Below, piece after piece: positions 44,995 to 54,774 of a stretch of DNA of 64,000 bases. Source of the DNA: Pseudoruegeria aquimaris (GTDB lineage: Bacteria; Pseudomonadota; Alphaproteobacteria; Rhodobacterales; Rhodobacteraceae). Within the stretch, counting starts at the first letter, position 1, and every line of letters starts with the position of its first letter. Position numbers and translations under genes: made by a program. The notes beneath the pieces are model-generated. The model had not been told where the DNA came from and did not search any database. It saw only the letters and a program-made list of their open reading frames with translations. The stretch covers positions 46,544 to 110,543 of the forward strand of contig NZ_FWFQ01000013.1 of the NCBI RefSeq assembly GCF_900172235.1, in the 5' to 3' direction.

Positions 44995-46148
44995 TGCAGC
45001 GGGCCTTGCGCACTCTGATCCGTCGTCTTGGCGCCGCCTGAACGCAGCCTGACACCTTTCCCGCTTTCTTCGATCCTGCCTTCGGCCAATAGTGCATCCA
45101 ACGCCGCACGAACCTTTTTGCGCATGGTGTCGGCGTTGCCGCGAATGCTGTTGAACGGCTCGCCAGACATTTGGCCGATTTCTTTGGGTTTGTGCCATTC
45201 TCCGCCGTCCTGCTTGTGAAGCTCCGTGAGGACGCGGAGCAAGTCCTTCGCCCTTAGGGTGGAAATCGTCGGACCAGCCTTCTTGCTCGCCTTCGTGGGG
45301 CTTTCTTCAACCAGAGAACTATCGGGCCTGAATGGAACCGCCCATGGCACCGTGGTTCTTTCACCGTGCCGATTTTTGCCGATCTCGAATCCTTTAATCT
45401 GGAACGCCATCGGTGCGGGCTTTTCGTCTTCTCGTTGCTTATGGACGCGGATGAACACAGTGCCATCGGGCTGCGTGTCATCGGCCTTGTGGAGCGTGAA
45501 GCCCGTATCAACATTAGCGGTCAGGGTGGTTGATCCGCGTGGCCTGGATGTTTCCGAGGCCCCCATGTGATGGACGATCAGAACATGGGCATTCGTGGTC
45601 TTCGCAAGATAGGTCGCGTTCGCCAACACACGCCCAGTGTCTCTGGACGAGTTTTCATCACCGTCGCCCATGCAAAGGTTCAATGTGTCGAAGACAATCA
45701 TTAGATTTTCGCAGCCATGATAATCGCGGAAGTTCGCAGCATCGGTCGCAAACCTCTGAACTTCCTGCTGGTTGGACAAATCTACGGCCATGTCCAACAC
45801 TGCAAATGCGGCGGCCTTGGCAGACCTTTGGCTCAGGAACGGATATGCCCGTTTCAGCACACCTTTTGCAGCCTCCGCGGCAACATAAAGTATAGCTGCG
45901 CGAGACACACGCATACCGCAGAAATCGCGCCCCATGGCAACATGCGCGGCAATACTGGCAACGATTGCCGATTTTCCCAGGTTGGACGGTCCGGCAAACA
46001 TGCTCACTTCGCCGGGAAACAAGAACCTTTGCACGATGTAGTCAGGATCTGGGTCGGGCTGAAATGCGTTGGCCGAAATGGTTTCGCACCCCAAAATGCG
46101 CGGGGGGAACTCAGCGGGAGGGGTTTTGAAGTAGCTGTATTGGTTCAT
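44991..46148 (-). CDS. RepA-like RecA-fold ATPase (AAA_25 type)
   Basis: A 385-residue protein with Walker A SMFAGPSNLGKSAIVASIAAH near residue 50, Walker B-like LMIVFDTLNLCMGD, and VLIVHHMGASETSRPRGSTTL downstream. The fold is that of plasmid and phage replicative helicases such as RSF1010 RepA; the C terminus resembles a winged helix (VRAALDALLAEGRIEE). It may start or drive replication of the excised element. ATG at 46148 has AAAAGGAAAAAT before it. Its stop overlaps the end of the convergent mobC-position gene. Confidence 0.8.
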   Translation of the reverse strand: MNQYSYFKTPPAEFPPRILGCETISANAFQPDPDPDYIVQRFLFPGEVSMFAGPSNLGKSAIVASIAAHVAMGRDFCGMRVSRAAILYVAAEAAKGVLKRAYPFLSQRSAKAAAFAVLDMAVDLSNQQEVQRFATDAANFRDYHGCENLMIVFDTLNLCMGDGDENSSRDTGRVLANATYLAKTTNAHVLIVHHMGASETSRPRGSTTLTANVDTGFTLHKADDTQPDGTVFIRVHKQREDEKPAPMAFQIKGFEIGKNRHGERTTVPWAVPFRPDSSLVEESPTKASKKAGPTISTLRAKDLLRVLTELHKQDGGEWHKPKEIGQMSGEPFNSIRGNADTMRKKVRAALDALLAEGRIEESGKGVRLRSGGAKTTDQSAQGPLH

Positions 46149-46246
46149 ATTTTTCCTTTTAGGCTTGTTTTTTTCGGCGCAGGTTCGGGCGCCGAATGTG
46201 ATATGGCTCCGTCTGCTCTGGACGAAAAACAAAATGGGAACATTTT

Positions 46247-46295
46247 CGGACGGACGGACGCCTCCGCCCTTTTAGGGGGGGCGTCCGTCCGTCCG
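46247..46295. repeat. Long GGAC-repeat inverted structure
   Basis: CGGACGGACGGACGCC (46247-46262) and GGCGTCCGTCCGTCCG (46280-46295) are perfect inverted arms made of GGAC tetrads, with an inner CCCT/AGGG pair. It lies between the integrase stop and the RepA-like gene. It lacks a T tract on either strand, so it is not a classic terminator; a replication or regulatory site is possible. Confidence 0.75.
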
Positions 46296-46301
46296 ATTGT
46301 C

Positions 46302-47681
46302 CTATGCAGTTTCCCCGGCATTGCTGCCGCTAACGATCACCTCATAGGCCCGCGCCAGTTTGTTCAGGGCCTCAGCTCTTGGATCTTCAACGCCTTCGAG
46401 AATCCGGACGACTGACAGGTAATGTTTTGCTGAACCACTCGCGCCGGATTTCGCCAATGGGTCCAGGTGAGCAAGGATCGCATCAATGGTCTCCACCGGC
46501 GTCCGGAGTTCTTTTAACAGCGTCGAGCCTGTTCTCCGAATATCGTGCCGCGTCCATCGCTCGGTCTTGCTCGCCTTGAATATGGCGAGGCTGGTTCTGT
46601 TCCAGTTGGATAGAATACCGCCATCACGGTTCGGGAAAACGAAGTCATCTGGCGTCGCCATCGTGTATCCGGGCAACGACTTCAACAAATCCAAGGCAGC
46701 CCGCGAAAGCGGCAGGCTGTCCTCCCGTTCCCCACCTTCTGTTGCCTTGACCATGCGGGTCCAGACGCCGCTATCGAAGTTAATGTCCCGCCACTTTGCA
46801 TTCGACACTTCGCTAACCCTTGCCAGGGTAAGGAATAGGAACTTCATAGCAATCGGTCCGAAGTCCTTTTCCGGCGATACATTCCGACGGCGCAAGTGAG
46901 GATGCGCCGGATAGGTCAGCAACGGGAGAACCCGGGCCAACTCTTCCTCCGACAGAACACGCGCGCGGATACCAGAAATGCTGGGGTCATTAGTCGAAGG
47001 GTCATGAACACGATGAACATCCGGAGCATCAAGTTTTCTTAGTCGTCCTGCGCCTACCTTGGAATATTCTCCGCGTTGCGCCGCCCAATCGAAGACAGGA
47101 GCAAGGTAAGCCAACGCTCTCGAAACCTGACCATTTGCGCTGGCTTTGCCATTTACTGGCCGCGAAGGCTGGTATGCGCTGGCGCAAGCGGCAAGGTCAG
47201 TTTCGGTGATATCTTCAACTGGCTTGTGCAACAGTCGAAAGAAGACGCATTCGATTGTGCTACGCATGTTTGCTTTGGAGTTGGGGCCACCACGCGGACG
47301 CCAGCCCTTTTTGTTTATTGCGAACACTGGCTGCACCTCGACCAAGAGCTGCATCAGAGTAGTGCGATCGTTCTTCTGAGTGCCGACAGGCATTGCGAAC
47401 TCTTCACCGCCATATTTCAAGCCATAAGCGATCTTCCGGCACCGCTCACGACCTTCCTTGATCGACATTTTGGGATAGGTGCCGATGGTGATAGTGCGCA
47501 TCTTGCCTTTGTGGTCCCGAAGCATCGCCGCCATTGTCTTTCGTCCGCTCGGCATGACCCGCAGCGTGAAACCTTCTACCTTGGTATCTTTGATGTGATA
47601 GCGAGTGGGCCTGATCTCAGCGTGTTTTGCCGTTTTGTCAGTAATCTCAACTTTGTTGGATTTTCTCGGTTCTGCAGTCAT
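46302..47681 (-). CDS. Tyrosine-type integrase
   Basis: A 459-residue integrase. N-terminal DUF4102-like/arm-binding part with IKDTKVEGFTLRVMPSGRKTM, a core-binding SAM-like domain, and a catalytic domain with the first Arg in LARVSEVSNAKWRDI, H-x-x-R in TRHDIRRTGSTLL, the second His region AILAHLDP, and Tyr in KHYLSV. It would recombine tRNA-Met attB with the element attP. ATG at 47681 follows AAGGACG; the longer frame to 47762 covers the arm-type repeats and is rejected. Ends adjacent to attR, as is usual. Confidence 0.93.
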   Translation of the reverse strand: MTAEPRKSNKVEITDKTAKHAEIRPTRYHIKDTKVEGFTLRVMPSGRKTMAAMLRDHKGKMRTITIGTYPKMSIKEGRERCRKIAYGLKYGGEEFAMPVGTQKNDRTTLMQLLVEVQPVFAINKKGWRPRGGPNSKANMRSTIECVFFRLLHKPVEDITETDLAACASAYQPSRPVNGKASANGQVSRALAYLAPVFDWAAQRGEYSKVGAGRLRKLDAPDVHRVHDPSTNDPSISGIRARVLSEEELARVLPLLTYPAHPHLRRRNVSPEKDFGPIAMKFLFLTLARVSEVSNAKWRDINFDSGVWTRMVKATEGGEREDSLPLSRAALDLLKSLPGYTMATPDDFVFPNRDGGILSNWNRTSLAIFKASKTERWTRHDIRRTGSTLLKELRTPVETIDAILAHLDPLAKSGASGSAKHYLSVVRILEGVEDPRAEALNKLARAYEVIVSGSNAGETA

Positions 47682-47742
47682 CGTTCGTCCTTGCCACTTG
47701 TTGTTGCAGGAGCGAATTTGGCTTGATCCACTTTCCCAGAAT

Positions 47743-47761
47743 GGGACTGCGGAGGACTGCA
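47743..47761 (+). promoter_or_regulatory. Candidate integrase arm-type sites (right end)
   Basis: GGGACTGC at 47743 and AGGACTGCA at 47753 repeat the left-end motif at 10-base spacing, just upstream of the integrase start. They could both position integrase in recombination and autoregulate its gene. Confidence 0.5.
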
Positions 47762-47932
47762 AAAATCGTTAGATTACCTGATCCAGACTGCGACAGCGTG
47801 AGACAATGTCTGTTGCCAAGACAACACAGCGAAGCATGAAAATAAATATTCTTTTCAGGCACTTAAATGTCTCAAGAGGTCGCAAGCTGTTTTAAGTCGG
47901 CGCAGATTGCACCAGGAAGGAAGCGATCTCGG

Positions 47933-47982
47933 GCGGAATCATAATCCGCGTGTCGGGGGTTCAAGTCCCTCCTCCGCTACCA
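47933..47982 (+). repeat. attR: copy of the tRNA-Met 3' end
   Basis: An exact 50-base copy of the tRNA-Met 3' end, without the 5' half (no acceptor 5' strand or D arm) and without a promoter. It marks the right end of the integrated element and is not a working tRNA. Confidence 0.93.
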
Positions 47983-48010
47983 TCACCCCCCTTAAAATCG
48001 ACGCAGGCCC

Positions 48011-48793
48011 TCACCGCCTTTGCGTGCTGGCGCACGCCTGCTCTCCAAGTCCACTTTGATCGATGATGTTGGTGATGGCGCCTTCGAGCTCCTGAATGGG
48101 AGCGCGCCAGGTTTCATGAGCGTTGTCCAAAGGAGGCCAGCCGCCGGGGAGGTCGTTGGCGATATAAAAGAGGGCGCGCACACGGGAGCCGTCGGGCAAC
48201 GCTCCCTGAAATTGGCACCAGTGAGCGTTCGGATCTTTACTTGAACGACTTGGTCCGCGCAGGCAGACCACGCTGAAGGGCCGTTCGAAGAAGGTGATAT
48301 CTGTCGAAAGCAAACTCTTACGGACACCGTCTTTGCCCTCATGACCTCGCATGGCATCAAAGCCTTCATAGTCAGCGCTAGGTTTGGCATCCTCCCATCC
48401 GCTCAGCATTAGAGGTGCGTCCCCTTTTGGGAGGTAACTCTCGTAGATGATTAAATCGTAAATGGAGTATTCTTGCTTTTCCCCTGCAAAGGCCTCCAAG
48501 ATGCCTGGAAGGCTCTTGGGCCAGCTAAATCCGGCGAAATGCAGGTTCGTCACGATCTGTGGGGGACCGTCGTAGGGCCAGTCTTCCGGAAGACGTGCTT
48601 CATCCAGATACTCGGGCTCCACAGGCCCTCTCTCTGCGTCGCGGGGGCGGTAGCCGAAATGCGCAGACTTCGGGACGAGAAACAGCGTCCCGTCCTTACA
48701 GACGGGCCTGATGTCTTGGGTGTCTGACAGCGCAGGCGTGACGGAGAGGACCGCCGACAGAATGGCGCTGGTGAGCGTGTATAAATTGTTCAT
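48011..48793 (-). CDS. Secreted hypothetical protein
   Basis: A 260-residue protein with a signal peptide (NNLYTLTSAILSAVLSVTPALS). The mature part has VCKDGTLFLVPKSAHFGYRPRD, WPKSLPGILEAFAGEKQEYS and cysteines that could pair (VVCLRGPS and HWCQFQG). No family is recognised. It lies directly beside the attR scar on the chromosome side, and its base composition is lower in GC than the flanking core genes, so it may be acquired. ATG at 48793 is preferred over one three codons upstream. Confidence 0.65.
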   Translation of the reverse strand: MNNLYTLTSAILSAVLSVTPALSDTQDIRPVCKDGTLFLVPKSAHFGYRPRDAERGPVEPEYLDEARLPEDWPYDGPPQIVTNLHFAGFSWPKSLPGILEAFAGEKQEYSIYDLIIYESYLPKGDAPLMLSGWEDAKPSADYEGFDAMRGHEGKDGVRKSLLSTDITFFERPFSVVCLRGPSRSSKDPNAHWCQFQGALPDGSRVRALFYIANDLPGGWPPLDNAHETWRAPIQELEGAITNIIDQSGLGEQACASTQRR

Positions 48794-49010
48794 AATCCAC
48801 ACATTTCATCGTGGTTACCCACAACCTAGAGTGGTTTTCCGCATTCGGTCAACGCCTTGAAAGACACAGGGTGTCGCAGGGAAAGCAGCAGGACATGGAC
48901 CCGGGCAAACGCCGCCACCGCTCCCGCTTCCGGTCGCACAGCAAAGCGGGCTTGTGCCGGTCGGGCTGCGCGCCTAAGCAGGGGCGTTGCCCAACAAGCG
49001 TGAGCCCCTG

Positions 49011-49886
49011 ATGCAGAACCTGCGTGGAATCCTTTTGATGATCGCGGCCATGGCGGGCTTTGCGCTGGCCGATATGTTCATCAAGCTGGCCACGGCCACG
49101 CTGCCCTCGGGACAGATCCTGATGGTGATGGGTGCGGGCGGGGCTGCGCTGTTTGCCACGCTCTGCCTTTATCGCCGCATTCCAATGGCTTCCAAGGCGT
49201 TCTTCCACCCGATGATCCTGACCCGGAACCTCTCCGAGGCCGTGGGCGGGGCGAGTTTCGTCACCGCATTCGCGCTCACCGATCTCTCCACCACCTCGGC
49301 CATCATGCAGGCGAGCCCGCTGATCATCACCATGGGGGCGGCGCTGTTCCTGCACGAGCCCGTGGGCCCGCGCCGCTGGTTCGCCATCGGCCTCGGTTTC
49401 CTGGGGATGCTCATCGTGATCCGACCCGGGCTTTCGGGCTTCGAGGCGGCCTCGCTCTTTGCAGTGGCGGGCGTCGTGGCGCTGTCGATCCGCGATCTGG
49501 CCACCCGCGCCACGCCCGATCACATCCCCACCCCGCTCATGGCGGTCTACGCCTTTCTGCTGCTGGTGCCCACCGGGGCCGCGATCCTGCCCTTCGAGGG
49601 CCCGCCCGCCTGGCCCGACGGCACCACGAGCCTGTGGCTGGGCGCCATGATCCTCTTCGCATTTCTCGGGTATTTCGCCGTCACCGCCTCGGTGCGTTCG
49701 GGCGCATTGGGCGTCATCGCACCGTTCCGCTACAGCCGCATCGTCTTCGCCATGATCCTCGGGATCGCCGTTTTCGGGGAGCGCCCGGACGGCTTCACCT
49801 GGCTCGGCACCGCGCTGATCGTGGGCTCGGGCCTCTACGCCTTCCTGCGCGAAACCCGCGTGGCGCGCCAACAGGCCGCCCAGTGA
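49011..49886 (+). CDS. EamA/DMT-family transporter
   Basis: A 291-residue protein with ten spans in two EamA halves: LRGILLMIAAMAGFALADMFIKL at the start, FALTDLSTTSAIMQASPLIITMGAALFLHEPVGPRRW in the first half, and GALGVIAPFRYSRIVFAMILGIAVFGERPDG in the second, both with the EamA pre-terminal glutamate segment. Such transporters export or import metabolites; the substrate is unknown. ATG at 49011 chosen over an upstream TTG. Confidence 0.9.
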   Translation: MQNLRGILLMIAAMAGFALADMFIKLATATLPSGQILMVMGAGGAALFATLCLYRRIPMASKAFFHPMILTRNLSEAVGGASFVTAFALTDLSTTSAIMQASPLIITMGAALFLHEPVGPRRWFAIGLGFLGMLIVIRPGLSGFEAASLFAVAGVVALSIRDLATRATPDHIPTPLMAVYAFLLLVPTGAAILPFEGPPAWPDGTTSLWLGAMILFAFLGYFAVTASVRSGALGVIAPFRYSRIVFAMILGIAVFGERPDGFTWLGTALIVGSGLYAFLRETRVARQQAAQ

Positions 49887-49978
49887 ACCGCCCGGAGGAG
49901 CGCCCGGAGGAGCGCCCGGCGAGCCGCCGGCCGAACGGAACCGAAACGAACCTGCCCCAACGTCATTATTTTTTCGCC

Positions 49979-51364
<1,386 letters not shown>

Positions 51365-51387
51365 TCCCCTTCAGAAGCCCCCTTTGG

Positions 51388-51416
51388 AAAGCCCCGCCAC
51401 CCGGCGGGGCTTTTTT
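51388..51416 (+). terminator. Rho-independent terminator of eno
   Basis: AAAGCCCCGCC pairs with GGCGGGGCTTT around ACCC and ends in a T run (51411-51416), 24 bases after the eno stop. Confidence 0.9.
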
Positions 51417-51431
51417 CGCGACAGGACCGCT

Positions 51432-52427
51432 TCACGCGGCCAGGATATGGCCTTCAAAAGCCTTGAGGGTGAGCCGGGCCGTCTCCCCATAGCCTTCACC
51501 GTCGGCTCCCAGTTCCGGAAACAGGGCCACGATCTCGGCGCGCGTTTGCTCCGAAAGCTGATCGAAGATGAAATCGCCCGGATGGAAGCTTTCCGTCGCG
51601 CTGCCTTCGGCGAAGATGATTTCATGCCGGTCGAAAAGAACATGGTAGTAGCGCACGCGCGGGCGCGGCACGCGCTCCACCAGCCCTTCGTGCAAAAGGC
51701 TCTTGGCGCTGGTCAGAACCTCCTCCATCCCGAACAGGAGTTCGCATTTCCATCCGGCAAGCAGGAAACGGTGCTGCGGTGAAACCTCGATCGCGCGGCG
51801 ATTGTCGAGCACGCCGGGCGCAATTCGGATCGGGGCCATCTCTTCGAGCCCGGACACCTCGGAACAGCCGATCCAGCGGATCGGTTGAGCGCCGTGGTCG
51901 AGCGTCTCCACGAGGTCGCCCGTCCTCAGCCTTTCGATGGGCGCCTCCCCCTTTGGTGTCAGGATCCGGGTGCCCTCGACGAGACACGGGAAATTCTGCG
52001 AGCCGACCGTCGGCGTGTTGAGGATCCAGTTGCCGTTTTCATCCGGCACGAGGGAGTTGGTCGAGTTGTTGCGCAGCGGCGTGCCGATGCTGTCCTGCGA
52101 GGTGCCGTCAAGGCTGCCGCCGCGCACCGAAATCGGGCTCGTCGGCCCCCAGAAAACCGAGCCGATGGCGGCTCCGTCATCGGCAAGCGCGATCCCTGCG
52201 CGCGGGCCGTCTTCCAGAGGAACGGAAAGCACGTAGTAGTCATAGGTCCCGTCCGTCGTGAAGCTGCCGCTCCCGACCGCATAGGTGGCATCCAGCGTGC
52301 TGCGCGGGCCTGTCTTGCCGTAGACCTCCAGCACGAGATCACTCACGTCCGCGCCGGCTTCGACACGGATCTCGACGAAATCTCCCGCTCCCCCGTCATA
52401 GGAAAGCTCGTTTATGCGTGCGGGCAC
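51432..52427 (-). CDS. Hint-domain protein with N-terminal lamin-tail-like domain
   Basis: A 331-residue protein. Residues 1-100 (PARINELSYDGGAGDFVEIRVEAGADVSDLVLEVYG) resemble lamin-tail-like domains; a Hint_2 domain begins at C148 (FPCLVEGTRILTPKGEAPIERLRTGDLVETL) with IEVSPQHRFLLAG downstream. Hint domains can self-cleave or splice; the Hint_2 type is common in roseobacters, often on surface proteins, and its role there is not settled. GTG at 52427 has AGGAGG six bases upstream, deciding the start. No signal peptide is seen. Confidence 0.87.
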   Translation of the reverse strand: MPARINELSYDGGAGDFVEIRVEAGADVSDLVLEVYGKTGPRSTLDATYAVGSGSFTTDGTYDYYVLSVPLEDGPRAGIALADDGAAIGSVFWGPTSPISVRGGSLDGTSQDSIGTPLRNNSTNSLVPDENGNWILNTPTVGSQNFPCLVEGTRILTPKGEAPIERLRTGDLVETLDHGAQPIRWIGCSEVSGLEEMAPIRIAPGVLDNRRAIEVSPQHRFLLAGWKCELLFGMEEVLTSAKSLLHEGLVERVPRPRVRYYHVLFDRHEIIFAEGSATESFHPGDFIFDQLSEQTRAEIVALFPELGADGEGYGETARLTLKAFEGHILAA

Positions 52428-52595
52428 GTGCTGCCTCCTGCTCTGCGCCTGCCAGACCCCCATCCGGCAAACATTGGGCAGCACCAAATCAGGTTTCGCT
52501 GCATAGTGTATCTCAAGTGAATCGGAACCACACGCCCCATTTCGTCAATCTGGAGTGTCAAATTGGATATCGGGGCGGCACAAGGAAATTGCAAG

Positions 52596-53024
52596 ATGAC
52601 CCCGGACCAGATCATCGCCCAGCTCGGCCTCACGCCCCACCTCGAGGGGGGGCACTATCGCCAGACGTGGATTGCGGAGGCCGAAGGCGGCGCACGCCCG
52701 GCCGGCACCTGCATCTACTTCCTGCTGAAGGCGGGGGAACGCTCCCACTGGCACCGGGTGGACGCCGCCGAGATCTGGCATTTCTACGCCGGCGCGCCGC
52801 TCATCCTCTCGATCGCCGAAAGCGAGACCGGCCCGGCCCGGCCCCATGTGCTGGGCCCCGATCTCGCCTCCGGCGCCCGCCCGCAGGTGATCGTGCCCGA
52901 GGGCCACTGGCAGGCCGCGCGCAGCACCGGGGCGTGGACGCTGGTGGGCTGCACCGTGTCGCCCGCTTTCCGCTTCGAGGGCTTCGAACTCGCCGCCCCC
53001 GGCTTCGACATCCCGGAAGCCTGA
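52596..53024 (+). CDS. DUF985 cupin-fold protein
   Basis: A 142-residue protein: LGLTPHLEGGHYRQTW, TCIYFLLKAGERSHWHRVDAAEIWHFYAG and VIVPEGHWQAARSTGAWTLVGCTVSPAF, the pattern of the DUF985 (YML079w-like) cupins. The paired His of SHWHRV sit where cupins bind metal. No reaction is established. It precedes a cyclase-family gene by one base, so the two are probably coexpressed. Confidence 0.9.
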   Translation: MTPDQIIAQLGLTPHLEGGHYRQTWIAEAEGGARPAGTCIYFLLKAGERSHWHRVDAAEIWHFYAGAPLILSIAESETGPARPHVLGPDLASGARPQVIVPEGHWQAARSTGAWTLVGCTVSPAFRFEGFELAAPGFDIPEA

Positions 53025-53025
53025 C

Positions 53026-53610
53026 ATGCCCGTGATCGATCTCACCCGCCCCCTGTCGGCGGCCACCGAACCCTACCGGCAGGAAGGCTACAGCGATCCG
53101 CCCATCGCGATCACCCCGTGGTGCGGCATCGCCGAACGCGGCTTCGCCGTATCCGCTCTCGCGCTCGGAACCCAGTCAGGCACCCATATCGACGCCCCCG
53201 CCCATTTCGCCGAAGGCGGACCGACGCTGGAGGCCCTCGCGCCCGAAGCGCTCCTCGGCCCCTACACGCGGATCGACCTGCGGCGCGGGCAGGCGCTCCC
53301 GGTGCTGCCCGCACGGGCTGAGCCGATATTGCTGCTGGACGCCCGCGGCGGCGCGCGGCTTTCGGCGGCGATGCTGGAGGCGTTGATCCGGCTGGAAGCG
53401 CCGCTCTGGGTGATGGCGGGCGAAATCACCGTGCCTGGCGAGGCCCCGCTGCGCTTCCATGAGCGGATCGCGCAGGCCGGCATCTACCTCGTCGAGGATC
53501 TGGCCGAGCCGGAGCTGGCGGATTTCCCGCCGCGCGGCGAGATCATCGCCCTGCCGCTGGCGTTGCAGGGCACCACCGGCAGCCCCTGCCGGGTCCTGCT
53601 GCGCTACTGA
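53026..53610 (+). CDS. Cyclase-family metal hydrolase (kynurenine formamidase-like)
   Basis: A 194-residue protein with LTRPLSAATEPYRQEGYSDPP at the start and the family signature GTQSGTHIDAPAHFAEGG (HxDxP), the metal-binding site of the cyclase/arylformamidase family. Members hydrolyse N-formylkynurenine or related amides or lactones. It may or may not be KynB; no tryptophan-pathway neighbour supports that. Coupled to the upstream cupin gene. Confidence 0.87.
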   Translation: MPVIDLTRPLSAATEPYRQEGYSDPPIAITPWCGIAERGFAVSALALGTQSGTHIDAPAHFAEGGPTLEALAPEALLGPYTRIDLRRGQALPVLPARAEPILLLDARGGARLSAAMLEALIRLEAPLWVMAGEITVPGEAPLRFHERIAQAGIYLVEDLAEPELADFPPRGEIIALPLALQGTTGSPCRVLLRY

Positions 53611-53614
53611 CGGG

Positions 53615-54721
53615 CTACCTGGCGGCTTCCGGCGCGCTGATCTGCCCGCCGCCGATCGCCATGCTCACGCCGGTCGTGTTGGGGCAGGACGTGGGCAGCC
53701 CACGCGCAACGCGCACGGCGAGAAAGGCGAAGGCCTGCGCCTCCAGCATGTCGCCGTCAAAGCCCGCGTCCTCCACCGGGCGCACGGGCACATCCAGAAG
53801 CACCGAGAGCATCGCCATCAGCGTCGGGTTCTTGCGCCCGCCCCCGGTGACGAGCACGCCGATGGGCTGGCTGGGCAGATGCTCCATCGCCCGCGCGACC
53901 GAGGCCGCGCAGATCGCGGTGAGCGTGGCGGCCGCATCGGCGTCGTCCAGATGGGCGACGCGCTCCAGGACGTCCGGAAAATCGTTCCGGTCCAGGGATT
54001 TGGGCGGCATCCTGTAGAAATAGGCCGCCTCCAGGAAATCGGCGACGAGGTCTTCGTCCACCTCGCCCTGCGCCGCCAGCGCGCCGTCTTCGTCGAAGGG
54101 CAGCCCGCGGCGCTGGAACACGAGATCGTTGATCGGCGCGTTGGCCGGGCCGGTATCGAAGGCCAGCAGCGCGCCCTCCTCCTCGGGCGCCTCGAAAGCC
54201 GGGTCAACCCACGTCAGGTTGCCCACGCCCCCGAGGTTGAGAAAGACGACGGGCCCCTCGGCCTCCATGAACTTCGCGCAGGCGAAATGGTAGAACGGCG
54301 CCAGCGGCGCGCCCTCGCCGCCCATCTCCACGTCGGAGGTACGGAAATCCCACACCACCGGGCGCTGCAGCACCTCGGCCAGCACCCGCCCGTCGCCTGC
54401 CTGGTGGGTGCCGTAACCGCGCGGATCATGGGCCAGCGTCTGGCCGTGAAAGCCGATCAGGTCGCAATCCTCGAACTCCGACAGCAGCGCCGCATGGGCC
54501 GTTTCCACCACTTCGGCGGCGGCCTCGACCTCCGGAAATCCCGGCCAGAGCCCCAGAGCCTGCGCGATCACCGCGCGCTCCTCCTCGGTGTAGGGCCGAT
54601 AGCGCGCCTCACCGAATTCCAGAATGCGTCTGCCGTCGGTTTTCAGCAGCGCCGCGTCCACCCCGTCCAGCGAGGTGCCCGACATGCAACCCAAGGCCCA
54701 GACGGCCCCCTCTTTCAACAT
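53615..54721 (-). CDS. anmK: Anhydro-N-acetylmuramic acid kinase
   Basis: A 368-residue ASKHA-fold kinase that opens and phosphorylates 1,6-anhydroMurNAc in peptidoglycan recycling. [18 protein letters not shown] near the N terminus, [50 protein letters not shown] with the catalytic Asp, and [13 protein letters not shown] near residue 300 are all present. It is convergent with the cyclase-family gene and divergent from tyrS. Confidence 0.96.
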   Translation of the reverse strand: MLKEGAVWALGCMSGTSLDGVDAALLKTDGRRILEFGEARYRPYTEEERAVIAQALGLWPGFPEVEAAAEVVETAHAALLSEFEDCDLIGFHGQTLAHDPRGYGTHQAGDGRVLAEVLQRPVVWDFRTSDVEMGGEGAPLAPFYHFACAKFMEAEGPVVFLNLGGVGNLTWVDPAFEAPEEEGALLAFDTGPANAPINDLVFQRRGLPFDEDGALAAQGEVDEDLVADFLEAAYFYRMPPKSLDRNDFPDVLERVAHLDDADAAATLTAICAASVARAMEHLPSQPIGVLVTGGGRKNPTLMAMLSVLLDVPVRPVEDAGFDGDMLEAQAFAFLAVRVARGLPTSCPNTTGVSMAIGGGQISAPEAAR

Positions 54722-54774
54722 GCACTTCCCCTTTCAGACGCGGCCCGATATACCGCGCCCTGTCTAGTTTGAAC

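Larger units (their letters stand above)
38555..47982. mobile_element. tRNA-integrated mobilizable element (about 9.4 kb)
   Basis: A lower-GC segment bounded by the intact tRNA-Met and a 50-bp copy of its 3' end. Genes: type III restriction and modification subunits, AlpA-like excisionase, MobA/MobL relaxase with nested MobB-like frame, oriT, mobC-position gene, RepA-like ATPase, tyrosine integrase. There is no conjugation (type IV secretion) machinery, so it would need a helper. It therefore fits an integrative mobilizable element with IncQ-type transfer functions. Confidence 0.88.

Noticed and set aside
46247..46295. GGAC hairpin as an intrinsic terminator of the integrase gene
   Set aside because: No T tract follows on either strand; the downstream bases on the minus strand are A-rich.
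47933..47982. Possible second tRNA-Met gene
   Set aside because: Only the 3' 50 bases are present; the 5' acceptor strand and D arm are missing, so it is an attachment-site copy.
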